Numbered from the stretch's first letter, positions 1 through 11,326 are shown. The stretch is 64,000 bases of DNA from Rhineura floridana (GCF_030035675.1 NC_084494.1:19699248-19763247); one strand, 5' to 3'. Numbers and translations are program-made. The notes: a model not told the origin generated them from the sequence alone.

Positions 1-988
1 CCTTTCTTCCCACCTCTTGCCAACATCATCCATCCTTGGGTCCTATTAGTCCCACCCCCGCTCCCACACCTAACACCCTTTCTTATCCTCTAATCTCCAT
101 TTACTCTGGATTACTTTAATTAGGTCTATATCTCGTCTACCCATCTTCTCAGTGCACTCCCTACTCCATTTCATTATATTAGTCTCTCTGCTTGTCTAGC
201 TCCTCCCAGCCCTATATTAAACAGAAGCATCTTTCCAGCCAGTCTTCACTTTCCATTCCAGAAGTTTGATTTTGCAAACAGAATCTGCCAACATCCCATA
301 ACTTTAAACAACTTAGCAAAGGACTTAGCGAAGGGGGGGAATCTTGCAGGCAGGCAACAGGCAGTCTTTAGCCTTAGATGCATTTCTTCCTTGTTTTAAA
401 ATAGTAATAATGGATTAATGACATCCTTCATGGATACCTAATCAATGCATGGGTTACTTTACTCGAGATATGAGGAAACAATAAGGTCTAGCAGCTGCTG
501 ACACAACACCTCCTGTTGCAATTACTTCAAGCAGAGCCACTGGCAGGATTGCCAACTTATGGGCTCCTCCTCCTGTACCTTCAAGGAGAACTGCTGAAAA
601 TACTGAAAAGATTCTCCTGCTAATCAGCCAACTGTTAAAAACCCAGGAGGCAAACAACTTGCCCCTCCAGCCTCAGAGCCAGGAAAGGGAGTTCATTTGC
701 AAGAGTAGCCAGAGTAACAGACTGGGAGAATGGGCTGCTGACAAACAGGACAGAATTTACCATCCCTGAGTAGCAGTTCACTGCCCTAGAAGCATTAAAA
801 CAACCAAAACCCACTCCCAAGAACTGACTTTGCAATGTTTAACCAATTCTCTTAACTATTCAGGGGTCCCTGGTAATGATTCTTAAGAGATATCCTGGCA
901 TCTTCATGTAGTTTCCCCTCTCTTAGGCAGTAATGTTCCACTCCAGCATGAATTGCTAAGTTAAGGACTTGCTTGCAACCATACTTAC
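1..988 (-). other. TRNAU1AP intron 6 (part)
   Basis: No coding exon is found here. The Tyr/Gln-rich C-terminal codons expected next are not present in any frame on the minus strand. No repeat was recognised with confidence. Confidence 0.7.
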
Positions 989-1108
989 GCTTTTGGTATG
1001 GCAACACTTAAGCGTATTGGTTTAGAACCAAGACCGACAGCCCCCTGGCACTCTATCAGTGCTCTTTTCTGTTCCAATTCATCTGAGAATTTCACAAAGC
1101 CATAGCCT
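989..1108 (-). CDS. TRNAU1AP: TRNAU1AP exon 6
   Basis: 120 bases coding [15 protein letters not shown] through VAIPK plus two bases of codon 177. This is the end of RRM2. The acceptor is TTTGACAG and the donor GTAAGT. It is the last exon visible in the window. Confidence 0.96.
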
Positions 1109-4100
1109 CTGTCAAAAGACAAATGTCTGGTCAGAATTAAGGAGTTGAAAAAGACAGAGAAGGAAAAACTTTAAAAAAAAATCAGGAGTACAGCCTCTCT
1201 GTTCCAAACAGACTCTTACCTGTCTGACATCCCCAATTCATAGGACCACCCTTAAAAATAAATTTTAAAGAATTTAAAAAAAGAAAGACCTGCAGAGAAT
1301 TCAGCTGCTTGGCTCATTCTTTCAGGGTGTGGGTGGGTGGAGGAGAACAGGGATGGACGGACATCAAAGTAGCTCAGAATCTGTGCTCCAAATACAGGTT
1401 CCCTTAACACAGGTGTGGGGAACCTTTGATCCTCCAGATGTTGCTGAACTAGAGCTCCCAGCAGTCCAGCCAAATGCCAGGGATGATGAGAGTTGTAGTT
1501 CAGCAGCATCTGGAGGACCAAAGGTTTCCCACACCTGCCTTAATGCAAAGCAGGCTCCCAGCTCAGTGTGGACAAAAAGCAGTGGCAAGGGAGTGCGGAG
1601 GAAGAGAGAAAGCTTCCACAAGCATTCTAATTTATAAAAGGTTTATGGACATGGCAGGTTAGAGAGGGAAGTCTGCTGGGTTCAGGAGGCAGTAAACAAG
1701 GACTGGGTGCAACTTTCAGGTACATTATATATATAAAAACAGAACAGAAGCCAGGTAAAACACTTACATACACAGCCACACAAATACTTTAGATATTTAC
1801 ACAAGCATATCTTCCTCCCTTCCCAGTGTTAGGACCTGAGCATTTAATACAAAATATTCAGGATCTCATTCCTCTTTACTAAGTCCCCATCTGCACTGTA
1901 GATTTAAAACAGTATCATACCACTTTAAACAGTTGTAGCTTCCTCCAAGGTGCTGTAACTTCTTCAGGATCCTGAGAGTTGTTAGGAGACTCCTATTCCC
2001 CTCATAGAGCTACAATTTCCAGAACACTTAATAATCAATCCCTTTTCCCAGGGAACCCTGTGAACTGTAGCTCTGTGAGGAGCATAGGGGGATCTCCTAA
2101 CACTTCTCAGCACTCTTACAAACTACAGTTCCCACATGGTTTGGGGGAAGCCATGGCTGTTTGAAGTGGGATAATGCTGTTTTAAATGTATAGCACAGAT
2201 GGAGCCCATCTTTCCATTTAGACAGCTTTGACCCTCCCGCCCCTATTCAGTATCAAACACAGAAAGAGAAGAGCTTACTTGGAAACTCCTGTCTGGTCCA
2301 CAACAACTTTGCCACCCCTACACGATGGGTACACTTTTACAAAGAATTCATATATCATCCCATCATCTACATCAGGGGAAAGATCTCCTACAAACAGTGA
2401 ATATTCTGGGCTAAAAAGGAAAACAAGGATAGTTTGAGAACAGTAACAATACAGAGTCAATCATGAAGTGATCAATAAAATGGAATGTGAATGCCTTCAC
2501 CATTTTCATCTGCATTCATGAACTATAGCTTAGTAAAACCAGAAGGATAACCTCTGTAGCAAACCCAAGAAAGTCTTGTAGCACCTTAAAGGTATTTTGA
2601 CAAATTTTCAAGTATTAGAATTCACATCAGATGCATGGAGGTTTTTATTTATAATTGCATTTATGTCCCACCTTTCTCCAAGGAGCTCAAGGTGGCATAC
2701 AATCAAACATGTCTCTCCACCTCCCGATTTCATCCTTGCAACAACCCTGTGAGATGGGCCAATCACTGCATCTCTCAGTTTGACCTAAGGTCACCCAGTG
2801 AAGTTCATGGTTGAGTGGAGGATCTGCACTTTGGTCTCCCAGGTCCCAGTCCGACATGCTAACCACTACACCACACTGGCTCTCATTATTCTCAGTGTTC
2901 ACAAATAAAGACACATATTCCTGGGGTCGTCTGCATGTGGAGAATGTGCTCAACCACTGAACTATGATATTTTCATTGCGTCATTGTCCTTTTGTTACAT
3001 TAAAAGGCAGTTGTGACTGTTAAAATCACAGTTCTATGCATGCTCCCAGGAGTATTATCTTGGACTGTGGCTTCAGACATCTGGAGAGCCTCAAACACAG
3101 CCCAATACAAGCAGATTCATTGCTTGACGACTTTTTATTTGCTTGTTGAAAAATATCACATAACATGAAAGATTTTGCCAGATTCAAGGGGCTACTTTAT
3201 GCAGACATTAGAGCCCGAGCATGCCCAGTGCAGTTTTATTTATTTACTTACTACATTTATATACTGCCTCCCTTCAAATGCACTCAAGACAGTTCACAGT
3301 TCATTAAATGGCTTACACTCCACTACACAGGTCTCCAACTCTTGGGTCGGGACCCAATACCAGGTCACAGCCTGATCTAAGGTGGGTTCTAACAGCAGAA
3401 CTACCACCATACAAACTGATGGTACTGATGGTAAAAAATTAAGAAATGGGCCCTCAAATGCATGTTTGGGTTAAAGGTGGCTTTCAGGTCTGAAACGGTT
3501 GAAGACTACTGATATAATACACACGATACAAAAGTAATGGGGATTGAAGAGGGTAACAAACAAGGTCCACTCTGAGACAGAAGGAAGCAGCCAGTCTAAG
3601 GAAGGGGGAGAATAGCTTTTAAGTTTTCAAAACTTTTTTCCCGTTTGAGCATCAGACACCCTGCCCTTCCATATATCACAAGCCATTTTTAAAAGTCCTT
3701 CCAGTTTAAAAAATGGGTTATGATGTGGTGGAGAAGGCAGGGGCAGGTTTCCTTACAAGAAACCAAAACCCATATGAACTACGCTCACTATTCTTTGGAT
3801 CCCAGTCTGTTTGCAGCAATCAATCTGGAACAATTGTTTCGTACACGCTAGTCATCACTTGGTGCAATCACTGAATGATGAAAATCCGGGCGCAAACTCA
3901 CACAACTTCAGCATTTGCAACCATCTAATACAGGCCTGACAGAGTTTGCAACACATTCTGGAAACTTGTTACAACATTCAGGTAGCTACCATCCTCCAAG
4001 GATGACTTGTTCAACATCAGATAATACCAAATCTTTCATGAACATTTTAGAACTTTTCATGGTATTTGGCTTACCTGTTATCAGGCTGCTTTCCGTATGT

Positions 4101-7100
4101 GGCGTAGTTTAATTTAAATCGCTTTGTCTGAAACAGCAAAAAAAAAAATAGGGGGGGAAGAAATTGACAACAGTTATATCCCTCCAGTGCAATTTGATTG
4201 CAATATACAGCTCATCAGGAAAAGCCACTTTCAAAAATATAATTTCTATACTACAATGGAAATATGCAGCACGTCTTAAATATATGTTAATAGGAAACTG
4301 AGCTTTACCCACACTAAAATTCTGGCAACTTTTCCTACAGGAGATTTTAAATGAAGTCTGACTTTATAGTTTTAACTGATGTTTATTTCCTCTGTATTGT
4401 GTTACTTGCATACCACTTAGATATTGTAGTAAAGCAGTATATAAATTGTCTAAATAAAACAAAAATAAACCCTAAGCACAGTCTGAGTACTCAAAAAATA
4501 CACGCCTGTATAGAATTAGACATATTCGAAGATAATCCCAAGGGAATTACATGCAAGGTAGCTTCTCACCACATCCTTAGATTAAGAAAAAGACTTATGG
4601 AACAAAAGCACAAGTCCCATTTCATAGGATTCACGGGGCAGGGGTGTAGCATCACAGGGAATAAGTTGTTCCCTCTATGTACTAATGAAAACTGGCAAAA
4701 TGGGGGAAATCTCATGCTTGTGCTTATGGCAAAGCCAGCACCCTGAATTGCATCCAGAGGAAAATGCTAGTACACTGGTGTAGTATAATGCTGGAGGCTT
4801 TCCCCTTGTAAAGAGGTGGACTGCTGCATTCTGCAAAGTGGTCTTCAAGGACAGCCCCATATAAAACTATAGTGCTTCTTCATGTAGTAGTTTCCTCCCA
4901 GCACTTCAGATATTTCAGACATAAATCCTTACAACAGTCCTATAGGCCCAGTATTCATTATTTCACATTACACACAGGGAGCTGACATACAGGAAGTGAC
5001 TTCCCTAAATCCACTGACTCAGTTCATGGCTTGGAGCTCATGTTCTTGTGGCAACTGCCCATTCTGAATGGGAAAGGATCACTGTGTTTTCACTTAACAT
5101 GGCTGTGAAAAAAGTAATTTGGGCTATAACTAAAACCTTTGTACAGACACGTGCACACCAACTATACATGGAGCACATTTATATCTGGAACTTGAATTTT
5201 ACTTGGACGGAAGTATCTTCCTATGGGAAACTGCTCTGGCTGCTTCGGTGTTACCAAACATTCACTGTCAGGGTGCTTATTAACCCCACCCCACTTCTGC
5301 ATGCACAATCTGATGCAGATTTATTTAGAAGAATGAATGAATGAATTTTATTTACGGTCTATGACCAGTACAAGATTTATTTAGAAGTAAATCCTGCTGA
5401 GTTCAACAGGCATTATTCCGAAGTGAGTGTGCTGAATTCAATGGGGCTTACTCTCAAGTGAGCCTGCCTATGGTCCCCGCCCTGGTCTCTTATTGATGAG
5501 ATTTATTTATAGTCACAGACCCCAAACAACATGTAATGTTACACACCCATCCATCCAAAACTCACTCTGAGATTGTCTGAGCTCTTATTTTGATTAAGAA
5601 ACTTTAAAATAGCTACCTTTCAATAAATGCTCATATTCTGCCTTCATACAGAATCCTAACACAGACTCTTGTCTACCATGTAAATGCTTTGAAAGAGAGA
5701 GAATCAAATTCCTCTTAACTGAATTATAATATTTAAAATAAAACATAACAAGACAAAAAGAGAATCCTGATGGTCCTCATCACAAGGGCTAATCTGGTTA
5801 AAGTGACCCTCCATTAATACACCTGGAAAAGAATTACAGCAATTTACTTACAGGTGTGGCGCCAGGAAGAGGTTTCCCATTTATTTTATGTAAACATTTT
5901 TCTGCAGTGGCCAGGTCAGCAAATTCTACAAAACAATAGCCTGCTGGAATCCTGGAAGGAGAAAAAAACATTTAGTAAGATGTGTGTTTTGATGTGTGAA
6001 AAATGTTACACTTTATTTCTGCAAAGTGAACAACCTGGGATTTAACAATCATGTCCCATTCATACCTGCCCATCTTTTAAGATCTGCAGCAGAGACCCTT
6101 CATCAAGTAGTCCTGCCTTCAGAGGCAAGGAGGGTGGTGAGCAGGAGGACAGCATTGTTAGTGCTAGGAAGGCTATAGCGATTCATGCATTGGTAACCTC
6201 AAGACTTGGATTATTGCAATGAGTTCTGTGTGGGATTACCCTTGTGCCTGGTCCAGAAGCTCCAGATGGTGCAAAATGCTGTGGCTAGACTGTTGATGGG
6301 GACAAACTACAACCAGTACATAACTCCAGTGCTTTAAAGTTTGGCTCTCCATATGACACTGGCCCAGGCTTAAAGTTCTTGAATTAATTTACAAGACCCT
6401 TAACAACTTGGGTCCAGGATATCTTAAGGACTGTCTGTTCCCTTACATCCCAGTCCAATTCCTGAGATCTTTAAGAGAGTCTCTCTTGGTGGTCCCCCAT
6501 GGCTCAGATGCAGAGCTTGCACCAATGAGAAGCCATGCACTGAGTATAGTGGGCCCAACCTGTTGGAACCCCCTCCCAACTGAAATTAGACCCTCCTTGC
6601 TCTCTACATGAGCATGATTAAGACTTGCTTGTTCCAGCAGGCATTTTAAGGTATGTTCAGTGGTAATGATAAAATTTTATTGTTTTACTGCTTCATTTTC
6701 TGGGTTTTTTTGTTTATACCACTTAAAATGTGAATAATTAAGCAGTACAGAAATGTCTTAAATAATAAGGCATTTGTGTTAGAAGCATTTAAGCACCAGA
6801 TTAAAACTATTCTATTCACAAAATCTCTTAAACAGATAATCTGGGATGTGCCGTTCTACTGCTATTTCATTGCTTTGACTATTAATTATATTTGTTTGTA
6901 TGATGCTTACTAATTTTGCCTTTTAGCAGTATATTAACTTTTCTATCTGCTTCAACAGGTTTTTATGGTTATTGTTATGATTTAAGATTTTTATCAGTGT
7001 TATTGAATGAATCACGTGGTATCCATATAGATATACACACCCTAAAGCAGGGGTGGGAAATCTTTGGCTCTGTGGAGACGGTTGGACTACAATTGCCATC

Positions 7101-10100
7101 ATACCTTGACAACTGGCTATGCTGGCTGGGGCTGATGGGAGTTGGAGTCCAACAACACCTGGAGGACTACAGATTCCTCATCCCTGCTCTAAACAACAGT
7201 AGGTCATATTCTAAATAAGGCATTCTTAGTTTCTCACATTATTTGACAATATTTGGCCAAGGCAAAATGTAAGGTGGTTATGCTACAACATCTGCCCATT
7301 CAAACAACTAATCCTAATTCCAGGAATGGTGGTTTTGTCTATATATGCATTTTAAAATGGAGATAATCTTGACCCTCGCTCCTCAACATACATGCCAGGT
7401 GAACGGGAAACAAAATACAGATAAATAAATACCCTGTCAATCTATTCCGGATGATTTTTACACTCAGAACTAGCTCTCCCATGGTGGCAAAGGCTCTTGA
7501 AATGAAGTTCTCATCCATATATGGCTCTAGCTACAGAGTGAAAAGGGGAAAAAAGTAAGATATGGTAATGCAGCCATATAAGATGAATTGTACAATTACC
7601 ATGCATTTACAAAAGGCTAATAGCACCTTCTGACCTGCAGGCAGCAGGGGCTAAAAGGCGTGCATGGGTACACCTTTTATTAGAACAAAGCTTGCCGAAG
7701 TGGAGTCCCTCAAGGATCGGTATTGGGACCTGTACTTTTCAACTTGTTCATTAATGACCTAGAATTAGGAGTGAGCAGTGAAGTGGCCAAGTTTGCTGAC
7801 GACACTAAATTGTTCAGGGTTGTTAAAACAAAAAGGGATTGCGAAGAGCTCCAAAAAGACCTCTCCAAACTGAGTGAATGGGCGGAAAAATGGCAAATGC
7901 AATTCAATATAAACAAGTGTAAAATTATGCATATTGGAGCAAAAAATCTGAATTTCACATATACACTCATGGGGTCTGAACTGGCGGTGACCGACCAGGA
8001 GAGAGACCTCGGGGTTGTAATGGACAGCACGATGAAAATGTCAACCCAGTGTGCGGCAGCTGTGAAAAAAGGCAAATTCCATGCTAGCAATAATTAGGAA
8101 AGGTATTGAAAATAAAACAGCCGATATCATAATGCCGTTGTATAAATCTATGGTGCGGCCACATTTGGAATACTGTGTACAGTTCTGGTCGCCTCATCTC
8201 AAAAAGGATATTATAGAGTTGGAAAAGGTTCAGAAGAGGGCAACCAGAATGATCAAGGGGATGGAGCGACTCCCTTACAAGGAAAGGTTACAGCATTTGG
8301 GGCTTTTTAGTTTAGAGATAAGGTGGGTCAGAGGAGACATGATAGAAGTGTATAAAATTATGCATGGCATTGAGAAAGTGGATAGAGAAAAGTTCTTCTC
8401 CCTCTCTCATAATACTAGAACTCGTAGACATTCAAAGAAGCTGAATGTTGGAAGATTCAGGACAGACAAAAGGAAGTACTTCTTTACTCAGCGCATAGTT
8501 AAACTATGGAATTTGCTCCCACAAGATGCAGTAATGGCCACCAGCTTGGACGGCTTTAAAAGAAGATTAGACAAATTCATGGAGGACAGGGCTATCAATG
8601 GCTACTAGCCATGATGGCTGTGCTGTGCCACCCTAGTCAGAGGCAGCATGCTTCTGAAAACCAGTTGCCGGAAGCCTCAGGAGGGGAGAGTGTTCTTGCA
8701 CTCGGGTCCTGCTTGCGGGCTTCCCCCAGGCACCTGGTTGGCCACTGTGAGAACAGGATGCTGGACTAGATGGGCCACTGGCCTGATCCAGCAGGCTCTT
8801 CTTATGTTCTTATGTTCTTATGAAGTGAAGCAACTAACTCTTTGAAGGTAGATTATTAGCAAGAGGCAGGGCAGGAAGGCTGAGTAAACTTGCAGTGGTT
8901 TGCAACTCCAATAGTATTGCAAACTTGGTGAACAAAAACTAAGTGAACAAAAGAAGATGGTATAGTGATGGAACGCATAAAAGGTCTGTATGGGCCCTGG
9001 CCGAGCAGGTTCGTATACTACACCAGGAATTATGAGCATGTGGCTCTCCAGATGATGTTGGACTGCAACTGTAATCAGTCCTAGCCAGCATGGCCAACGA
9101 TCAGGGATGATGGAAGCTGTAGTCCAGCAATATCTGGAGGGCCTATTCCTGCAGTACAGCAAATGCCACACTACCACACTATCCAAGAGTCTTAGCTATG
9201 CAGTCCAACCAGGTGCTTCTAGGAAGGCTACAAAAAGGACACGAGGGAAATAGCCCTCCCTAGCTGTTGCTCCTTAGGAACTGGTATTCACAGGTATACT
9301 GCTTTTATACAAGGAGGTTTCATTTAGCCCTCAAGAGTTATTAGATGATAATAAGACGTTTCCTCACCATAAAGCCCTTTTAAAGCCATTTAAGCCTGGG
9401 CCATCACCACATTTACGGCAGCGAGTTAGTGTCACCTTATGCATGTTTACTCAAGTATGCCCCAATGAGTTAAACAAAATTACTCCAAAGGTAAGCGTGC
9501 AGAGGACTGCAGCCTTAATGATGCCTTTCATGCAAACCCTAAGCGATCCTAAGCACAGGTACACATAGATTAGCCTCCGTTTACAACCTTCAATACTGAA
9601 TGTTTCAGAATCAGCTCAGGATTGACTTCAGAATGCTAATGAATTCTCCCTTCAGGCTCTCAGAGTCTGATCCACTGGAAGAGGAGAGAAATCGCCAGAG
9701 GAAGTGGTGCCCATGGCACTCGCTCAAAAATCCAAATATGCCCATGGGCCTAAAAAGGTTGGTGACTCCTGCTGTGCAAAATATGACCAGGCTGGACCTC
9801 TGCTGTCCATTATGGTCTCTTGGAATGGCAGGGAGTGCAACCTCCCAGTGGACCTCAGTTTTAGTCTCCTGGTCCTGGCCAACAGCAGGGGCCACAGCCT
9901 CTCTCCCTTCTGCTCTGCAATCCCAGAGCAACACTGCAGATTAACATACATCAGCATCAATGTCACTGACACCTTACTAAGTCTGAGGTGATGATGAATA
10001 AATGCCCTGGATTTTGACACGTTATTATTAATACCCCGGCCTTCAACGCCCGAAATACATATTCTCAGGAACCACTCTATTCCTGTGACTGTAATTTGTT

Positions 10101-10191
10101 TTAAACCCTTTTTTTTAAATACAGAATTTTAAATGGCTGAAACCCACCTTGGGACCTTATTGTGAAAGGCAGGTAAGAAAACAAATCCAAA

Positions 10192-10227
<36 letters not shown>

Positions 10228-10643
10228 GCAGCAGCAGCAGCCTTGCTAGCCTGTTGCAGCAAAAATAACAAAACGTATTGTAGCGTAAACTTTGGAAGAC
10301 TAAAGTCTACTTCACCAGCGGACTTCACGCGTACTTGCCAGTCGCTTAACGCATTTGATGAAGTAGACTCTAGACCACAAGAGAACCACCACCAAGTCTC
10401 TGCCTGCAAAGACCTTCCAACGGAGACAGTAAACTGAAGGAACCAACAGGGAGTGTGTGTGTGCGCTGCGTGTGATTTGGGGGGGGGATCGTCCCGTGCC
10501 TCCTTTTCCTCCCTTCTCCGAAGCCCATCAAACTCCCGACCCAGGAATGGGCTGGACCCGAAGCAGCCCCTCCAGTTTCCTCGTTCGCTTGCTCGCTCGT
10601 CCCTCTCTTGACTCACGTCTCCCATCCACAGGCTGGCGGCCAT
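989..10643 (-). CDS. TRNAU1AP: TRNAU1AP (SECp43), coding exons 1-6; 3' exons off the left edge
   Basis: Encodes tRNA selenocysteine 1-associated protein, an RNA-binding factor that associates with tRNA-Sec and supports selenocysteine incorporation. Six exons splice in frame to 530 bases, that is 176 codons plus two bases. The product starts [12 protein letters not shown]1 spans about residues 4-80, with RNP2 LWMGDL split by intron 1 and RNP1 GYCFVEF at 46-52. RRM2 spans about 96-174, with RNP2 LFVGDL at 98-103 and RNP1 KGYGFVKF at 137-144. The peptide matches my memory of the human protein (287 residues) almost residue for residue, with a few changes such as ATPTKRF for ATPAKRF. The missing part should be the Tyr/Gln-rich C-terminal region. 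The start is fixed by the family N-terminus and sits in a CpG island. All introns have GT-AG ends. Lengths of introns 1-5 are 3086, 1481, 1724, 1664 and 1170 bases. Confidence 0.97.
1410..1537. mobile_element. hAT-type palindromic MITE (CAGGTGTGGGGAACC family)
   Basis: Near-perfect foldback starting CAGGTGTGGGGAACCTTTG and ending with the reverse complement. Flanks CCTTAACA (1402-1409) and CCTTAATG (1538-1545) read as an 8-base target duplication with two changes. It lies in TRNAU1AP intron 5. Confidence 0.85.
1880..2209. mobile_element. Palindromic DNA element (CCATCTGCACTGTA family)
   Basis: Inverted ends: CCCATCTGCACTGTAGATTT on the left and the reverse complement of GCACAGATGGAGCCC on the right. 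The core has the repeated motifs GGGAATTGTAGCTCTGTGAG and CTACAGTTCCCA. Other copies lie near 25885, 34755 and 51054. Confidence 0.75.
2279..2410 (-). CDS. TRNAU1AP: TRNAU1AP exon 5
   Basis: 132 bases coding [17 protein letters not shown] through QTGVS plus two bases of Lys137. This is the start of RRM2 with RNP2 LFVGDL. The acceptor is CTTTTTAG and the donor GTAAGC. Confidence 0.97.
2565..2640. repeat. Fragment of a short interspersed repeat
   Basis: Contains CTTGTAGCACCTTAAAGG and CATCAGATGCATGGAG. Related fragments lie near 25543, 50900, 56196 and 57690. The family name is not known to me. Confidence 0.5.
2640..2885 (-). mobile_element. tRNA-derived SINE with MIR-like core and L2-like tail
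   Basis: On the minus strand it reads GAGCCAGTGTGGTGTAGTGG as the tRNA-like head. A MIR-like core with CTCACAGGGTTGTTGCAAGG follows, then a tail GGTGGGACATAAATG. A related copy is at 47080-47310. Confidence 0.8.
3232..3305 (-). mobile_element. LINE/SINE 3' tail fragment
   Basis: Minus-strand motif GAGGCAGTATATAAATGTAG followed by an AAT/AAG-rich tail, typical of L2-type 3' ends. Confidence 0.5.
3325..3515. mobile_element. hAT-type element (GGTCTCCAACTC end)
   Basis: The left end CAGGTCTCCAACTCTTGGG and the right end GGTTGAAGACTACTG are imperfect inverted repeats. Related pieces are near 28785 and 51548. It is in TRNAU1AP intron 4. Confidence 0.5.
4075..4127 (-). CDS. TRNAU1AP: TRNAU1AP exon 4
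   Basis: 53 bases coding [17 protein letters not shown] plus two bases of Ser93, which form the linker between the RRMs. The acceptor is TGTTTCAG and the donor GTAAGC. Thr76 replaces the Ala of the human protein. Confidence 0.95.
4395..4465 (+). mobile_element. L2-like LINE 3' tail fragment
   Basis: The motif AAGCAGTATATAAATTGTC followed by TAAATAAAAC resembles L2 3' ends. It is short, so the call is weak. Confidence 0.35.
4910..5040 (-). mobile_element. MIR fragment
   Basis: Antisense to the MIR core: CCTTACAACAGTCCTATAGG, then CATTACACACAGGGAGCTGA, then AAGTGACTTCCCTAAAT. It is diverged and so old. Confidence 0.65.
5325..5378 (-). mobile_element. 3' tip of the same LINE family seen at 49675-50633
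   Basis: GAATGAATGAATG then TTTATTTACGGTCTATGACC matches the 3' end TTTATTACGGTCGAAGACC near 49693. Only the tip is present. Confidence 0.55.
5370..5465. repeat. Short palindromic repeat (CAATGGGGCTTACT family)
   Basis: Contains AATTCAATGGGGCTTACTC and its partner TTTAGAAGTAAATCCTGCTG. About ten copies occur in the window, for example 9448, 19640, 38640, 44870 and 57553. Confidence 0.55.
5852..5951 (-). CDS. TRNAU1AP: TRNAU1AP exon 3
   Basis: 100 bases coding [10 protein letters not shown] through LPGATP, including RNP1 of RRM1. The acceptor is CTTCCAG and the donor GTAAG. It enters in phase 2 and leaves in phase 0 at codon 75. Confidence 0.97.
6040..6760 (+). mobile_element. L2 LINE, 3' end, in TRNAU1AP intron 2
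   Basis: Diverged L2 ORF2 C-terminus. Recognisable pieces include codons like RLGLLQ and [17 protein letters not shown], then [17 protein letters not shown], then a tail CCACTTAAAATGTGAATAAT. It has several frame breaks and is old. Confidence 0.8.
7048..7186. mobile_element. hAT-type palindromic MITE
   Basis: Starts CAGGGGTGGGAAATCTTTGG and ends CTCATCCCTG. The core is ACTACAATTGCCATCA against CTGATGGGAGTTGGAGT. Flanks CCCTAAAG (7040-7047) and CTCTAAAC (7187-7194) agree at six of eight bases. It is in intron 2. Confidence 0.8.
7433..7530 (-). CDS. TRNAU1AP: TRNAU1AP exon 2
   Basis: 98 bases, beginning with codons LEPYMDENF and ending in the first two bases of Gly42 (after residues RLT). The acceptor is CTGTAG at the high-coordinate side. 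The donor reads GG/GTATTT, so the +4 to +6 bases fit the U1 consensus poorly, unlike the other exons. It codes the middle of RRM1. Confidence 0.96.
7699..9027 (+). mobile_element. CR1-like LINE piece plus 3' flank; left arm of an inverted repeat
   Basis: Codes the second half of the RT and the C-terminus. Motifs are FADDTKLF (about 7788), [17 protein letters not shown] (about 8160) and KLWNLLPQD, ending in stop at 8606-8608. One frameshift lies near 8070-8085 and there are few other changes. The 3' UTR ends in repeated TTCTTATG at about 8818. The next 209 bases (8819-9027) are not LINE sequence but are shared with the opposite arm at 12310-12518. There is no target duplication at either end. 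It sits in TRNAU1AP intron 1, antisense to the gene. Confidence 0.9.
9033..9160. mobile_element. Degraded hAT-type palindromic MITE
   Basis: Paired motifs TCTCCAGATGATGTTGGACT and GTAGTCCAGCAATATCTGG around a CTAGCCAGCATGGCC centre. Its ends are worn. Confidence 0.6.
9448..9530. repeat. Short palindromic repeat (CAATGGGGCTTACT family), decayed
   Basis: TTTACTCAAGTATGCCCCAA paired with TTACTCCAAAGGTAAGCGTG. Weak copy. Confidence 0.4.
9690..9778. mobile_element. hAT-type element end fragment
   Basis: GCCTAAAAAGGTTGGTGACT then CCTGCTG resembles the inner end of Charlie-type hAT elements (AAAAGGTTGGGGACCCCTG). Confidence 0.4.
10120..10224 (+). mobile_element. LINE 3' tail with (AAT)n
   Basis: ACCTTATTGTGAAAGGCAGG leads into an AAT run at 10195-10224, followed by a short CAG run. 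Typical L2-type tail. Confidence 0.5.
10275..10390. repeat. Imperfect palindrome in intron 1
   Basis: GACTAAAGTCTACTTCACCA near 10300 pairs with GATGAAGTAGACTCTAGACC near 10358. It is related to the CATCAGATGCA repeat family. Confidence 0.4.
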
Positions 10644-10880
10644 GCTGTTCCCGCCGTCCCTGGGCGCCTGGGCCGGGGCGACGGGGAGGCCTCAGCCCCC
10701 GCCACGCCGCCTTCTTCCTCCTCCTCCTCCTCCTCCTCTTCCTCACGGTGGACCCCCTACACTTGCGGCCTGTTTTTCCCTCGCTTCCTGCACTGCCGCC
10801 AGCTTCCCTGCCACCTCCTGCTAGAGCGGCCGGGGTGAGGAAGAGGAACCTCCTCAGTTACAGATAGGCCTCGGACCCAC
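10440..10880. promoter_or_regulatory. CpG-rich promoter region of TRNAU1AP
   Basis: GC-rich and CpG-dense sequence centred on exon 1, in sharp contrast to AT-rich flanks. On the minus strand a GGA/GAA-rich run (10713-10742) lies about 70 bases upstream of the start codon. There is no TATA box in a sensible place. Whether a plus-strand transcript also starts here cannot be told; no convincing plus-strand coding exon follows. Confidence 0.8.
10617..10643 (-). CDS. TRNAU1AP: TRNAU1AP exon 1 (coding part)
   Basis: Codes MAASLWMGD in nine codons, then the donor GTGAGT at 10616-10611. The intron falls in phase 0, inside the RNP2 motif of RRM1. The context GGAACAGCATGG is a fair Kozak sequence. An open frame continues past the donor but is intronic. 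Confidence 0.96.
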
Positions 10881-11107
10881 AGCGGCCTCTGCCCGTGGGG
10901 AGGAGCAATGGCAGAGTCGTGTCAGAGATGTGTATGAGTTGTGGTGTGAGTTGTGTGTGTGTGTGTGAGAGCGATGGGGGAGACAGGAGGAAGAGGGTCT
11001 GCGGAGAAGGGCGTTTCCCTACATGCTCTCATTTGTGCCAAGGCTCAGCGCTAGGAGCTGTTATTAATACGTGGTGGTGGTAATGATCATAAGTCTTGGA
11101 TCATAGG

Positions 11108-11318
11108 GCAAGGGCCCTAACTCCGTAGTAGAGTTTATACTTTGCATGCAGGCCCAGGTTTAATCCACGGATGTCTCCAGGTAGGGATAGCAGAGACCCT
11201 TGTCTGTGAAACCTTGGAGAGCCGCTGCCACTCAGTGCGGACAATGCTGAGTTAGATGGATCACTGGTCAGACTCAGTATAGGGCAGCTTCTTATGTTGT
11301 TCCTATGTGTTCCTGTTG
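11108..11318 (+). mobile_element. tRNA-Ala-like SINE
   Basis: Full-length but diverged copy with head TACTTTGCATGCAGGCCCAG, middle GAGAGCCGCTGCCACTCAGT and tail CAGTATAGGGCAGCTTC. Better copies at 37226 and 63819 start GGGCCATAGCTCAGTGG. These heads are SINE heads, not tRNA genes. Confidence 0.8.
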
Positions 11319-11326
11319 AACTAGGA

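Noticed and set aside
10101-10643. 180-codon open frame starting MAASLWMGD
   Set aside because: Only the first nine codons are coding; the rest reads through the GTGAGT donor into intron 1 and a GT/TTA-rich repeat.
10640-10867. Plus-strand coding exon opposite TRNAU1AP exon 1
   Set aside because: Frames are Pro/Ser-rich because of GC-rich and TCC-repeat sequence; no splice context or known protein.
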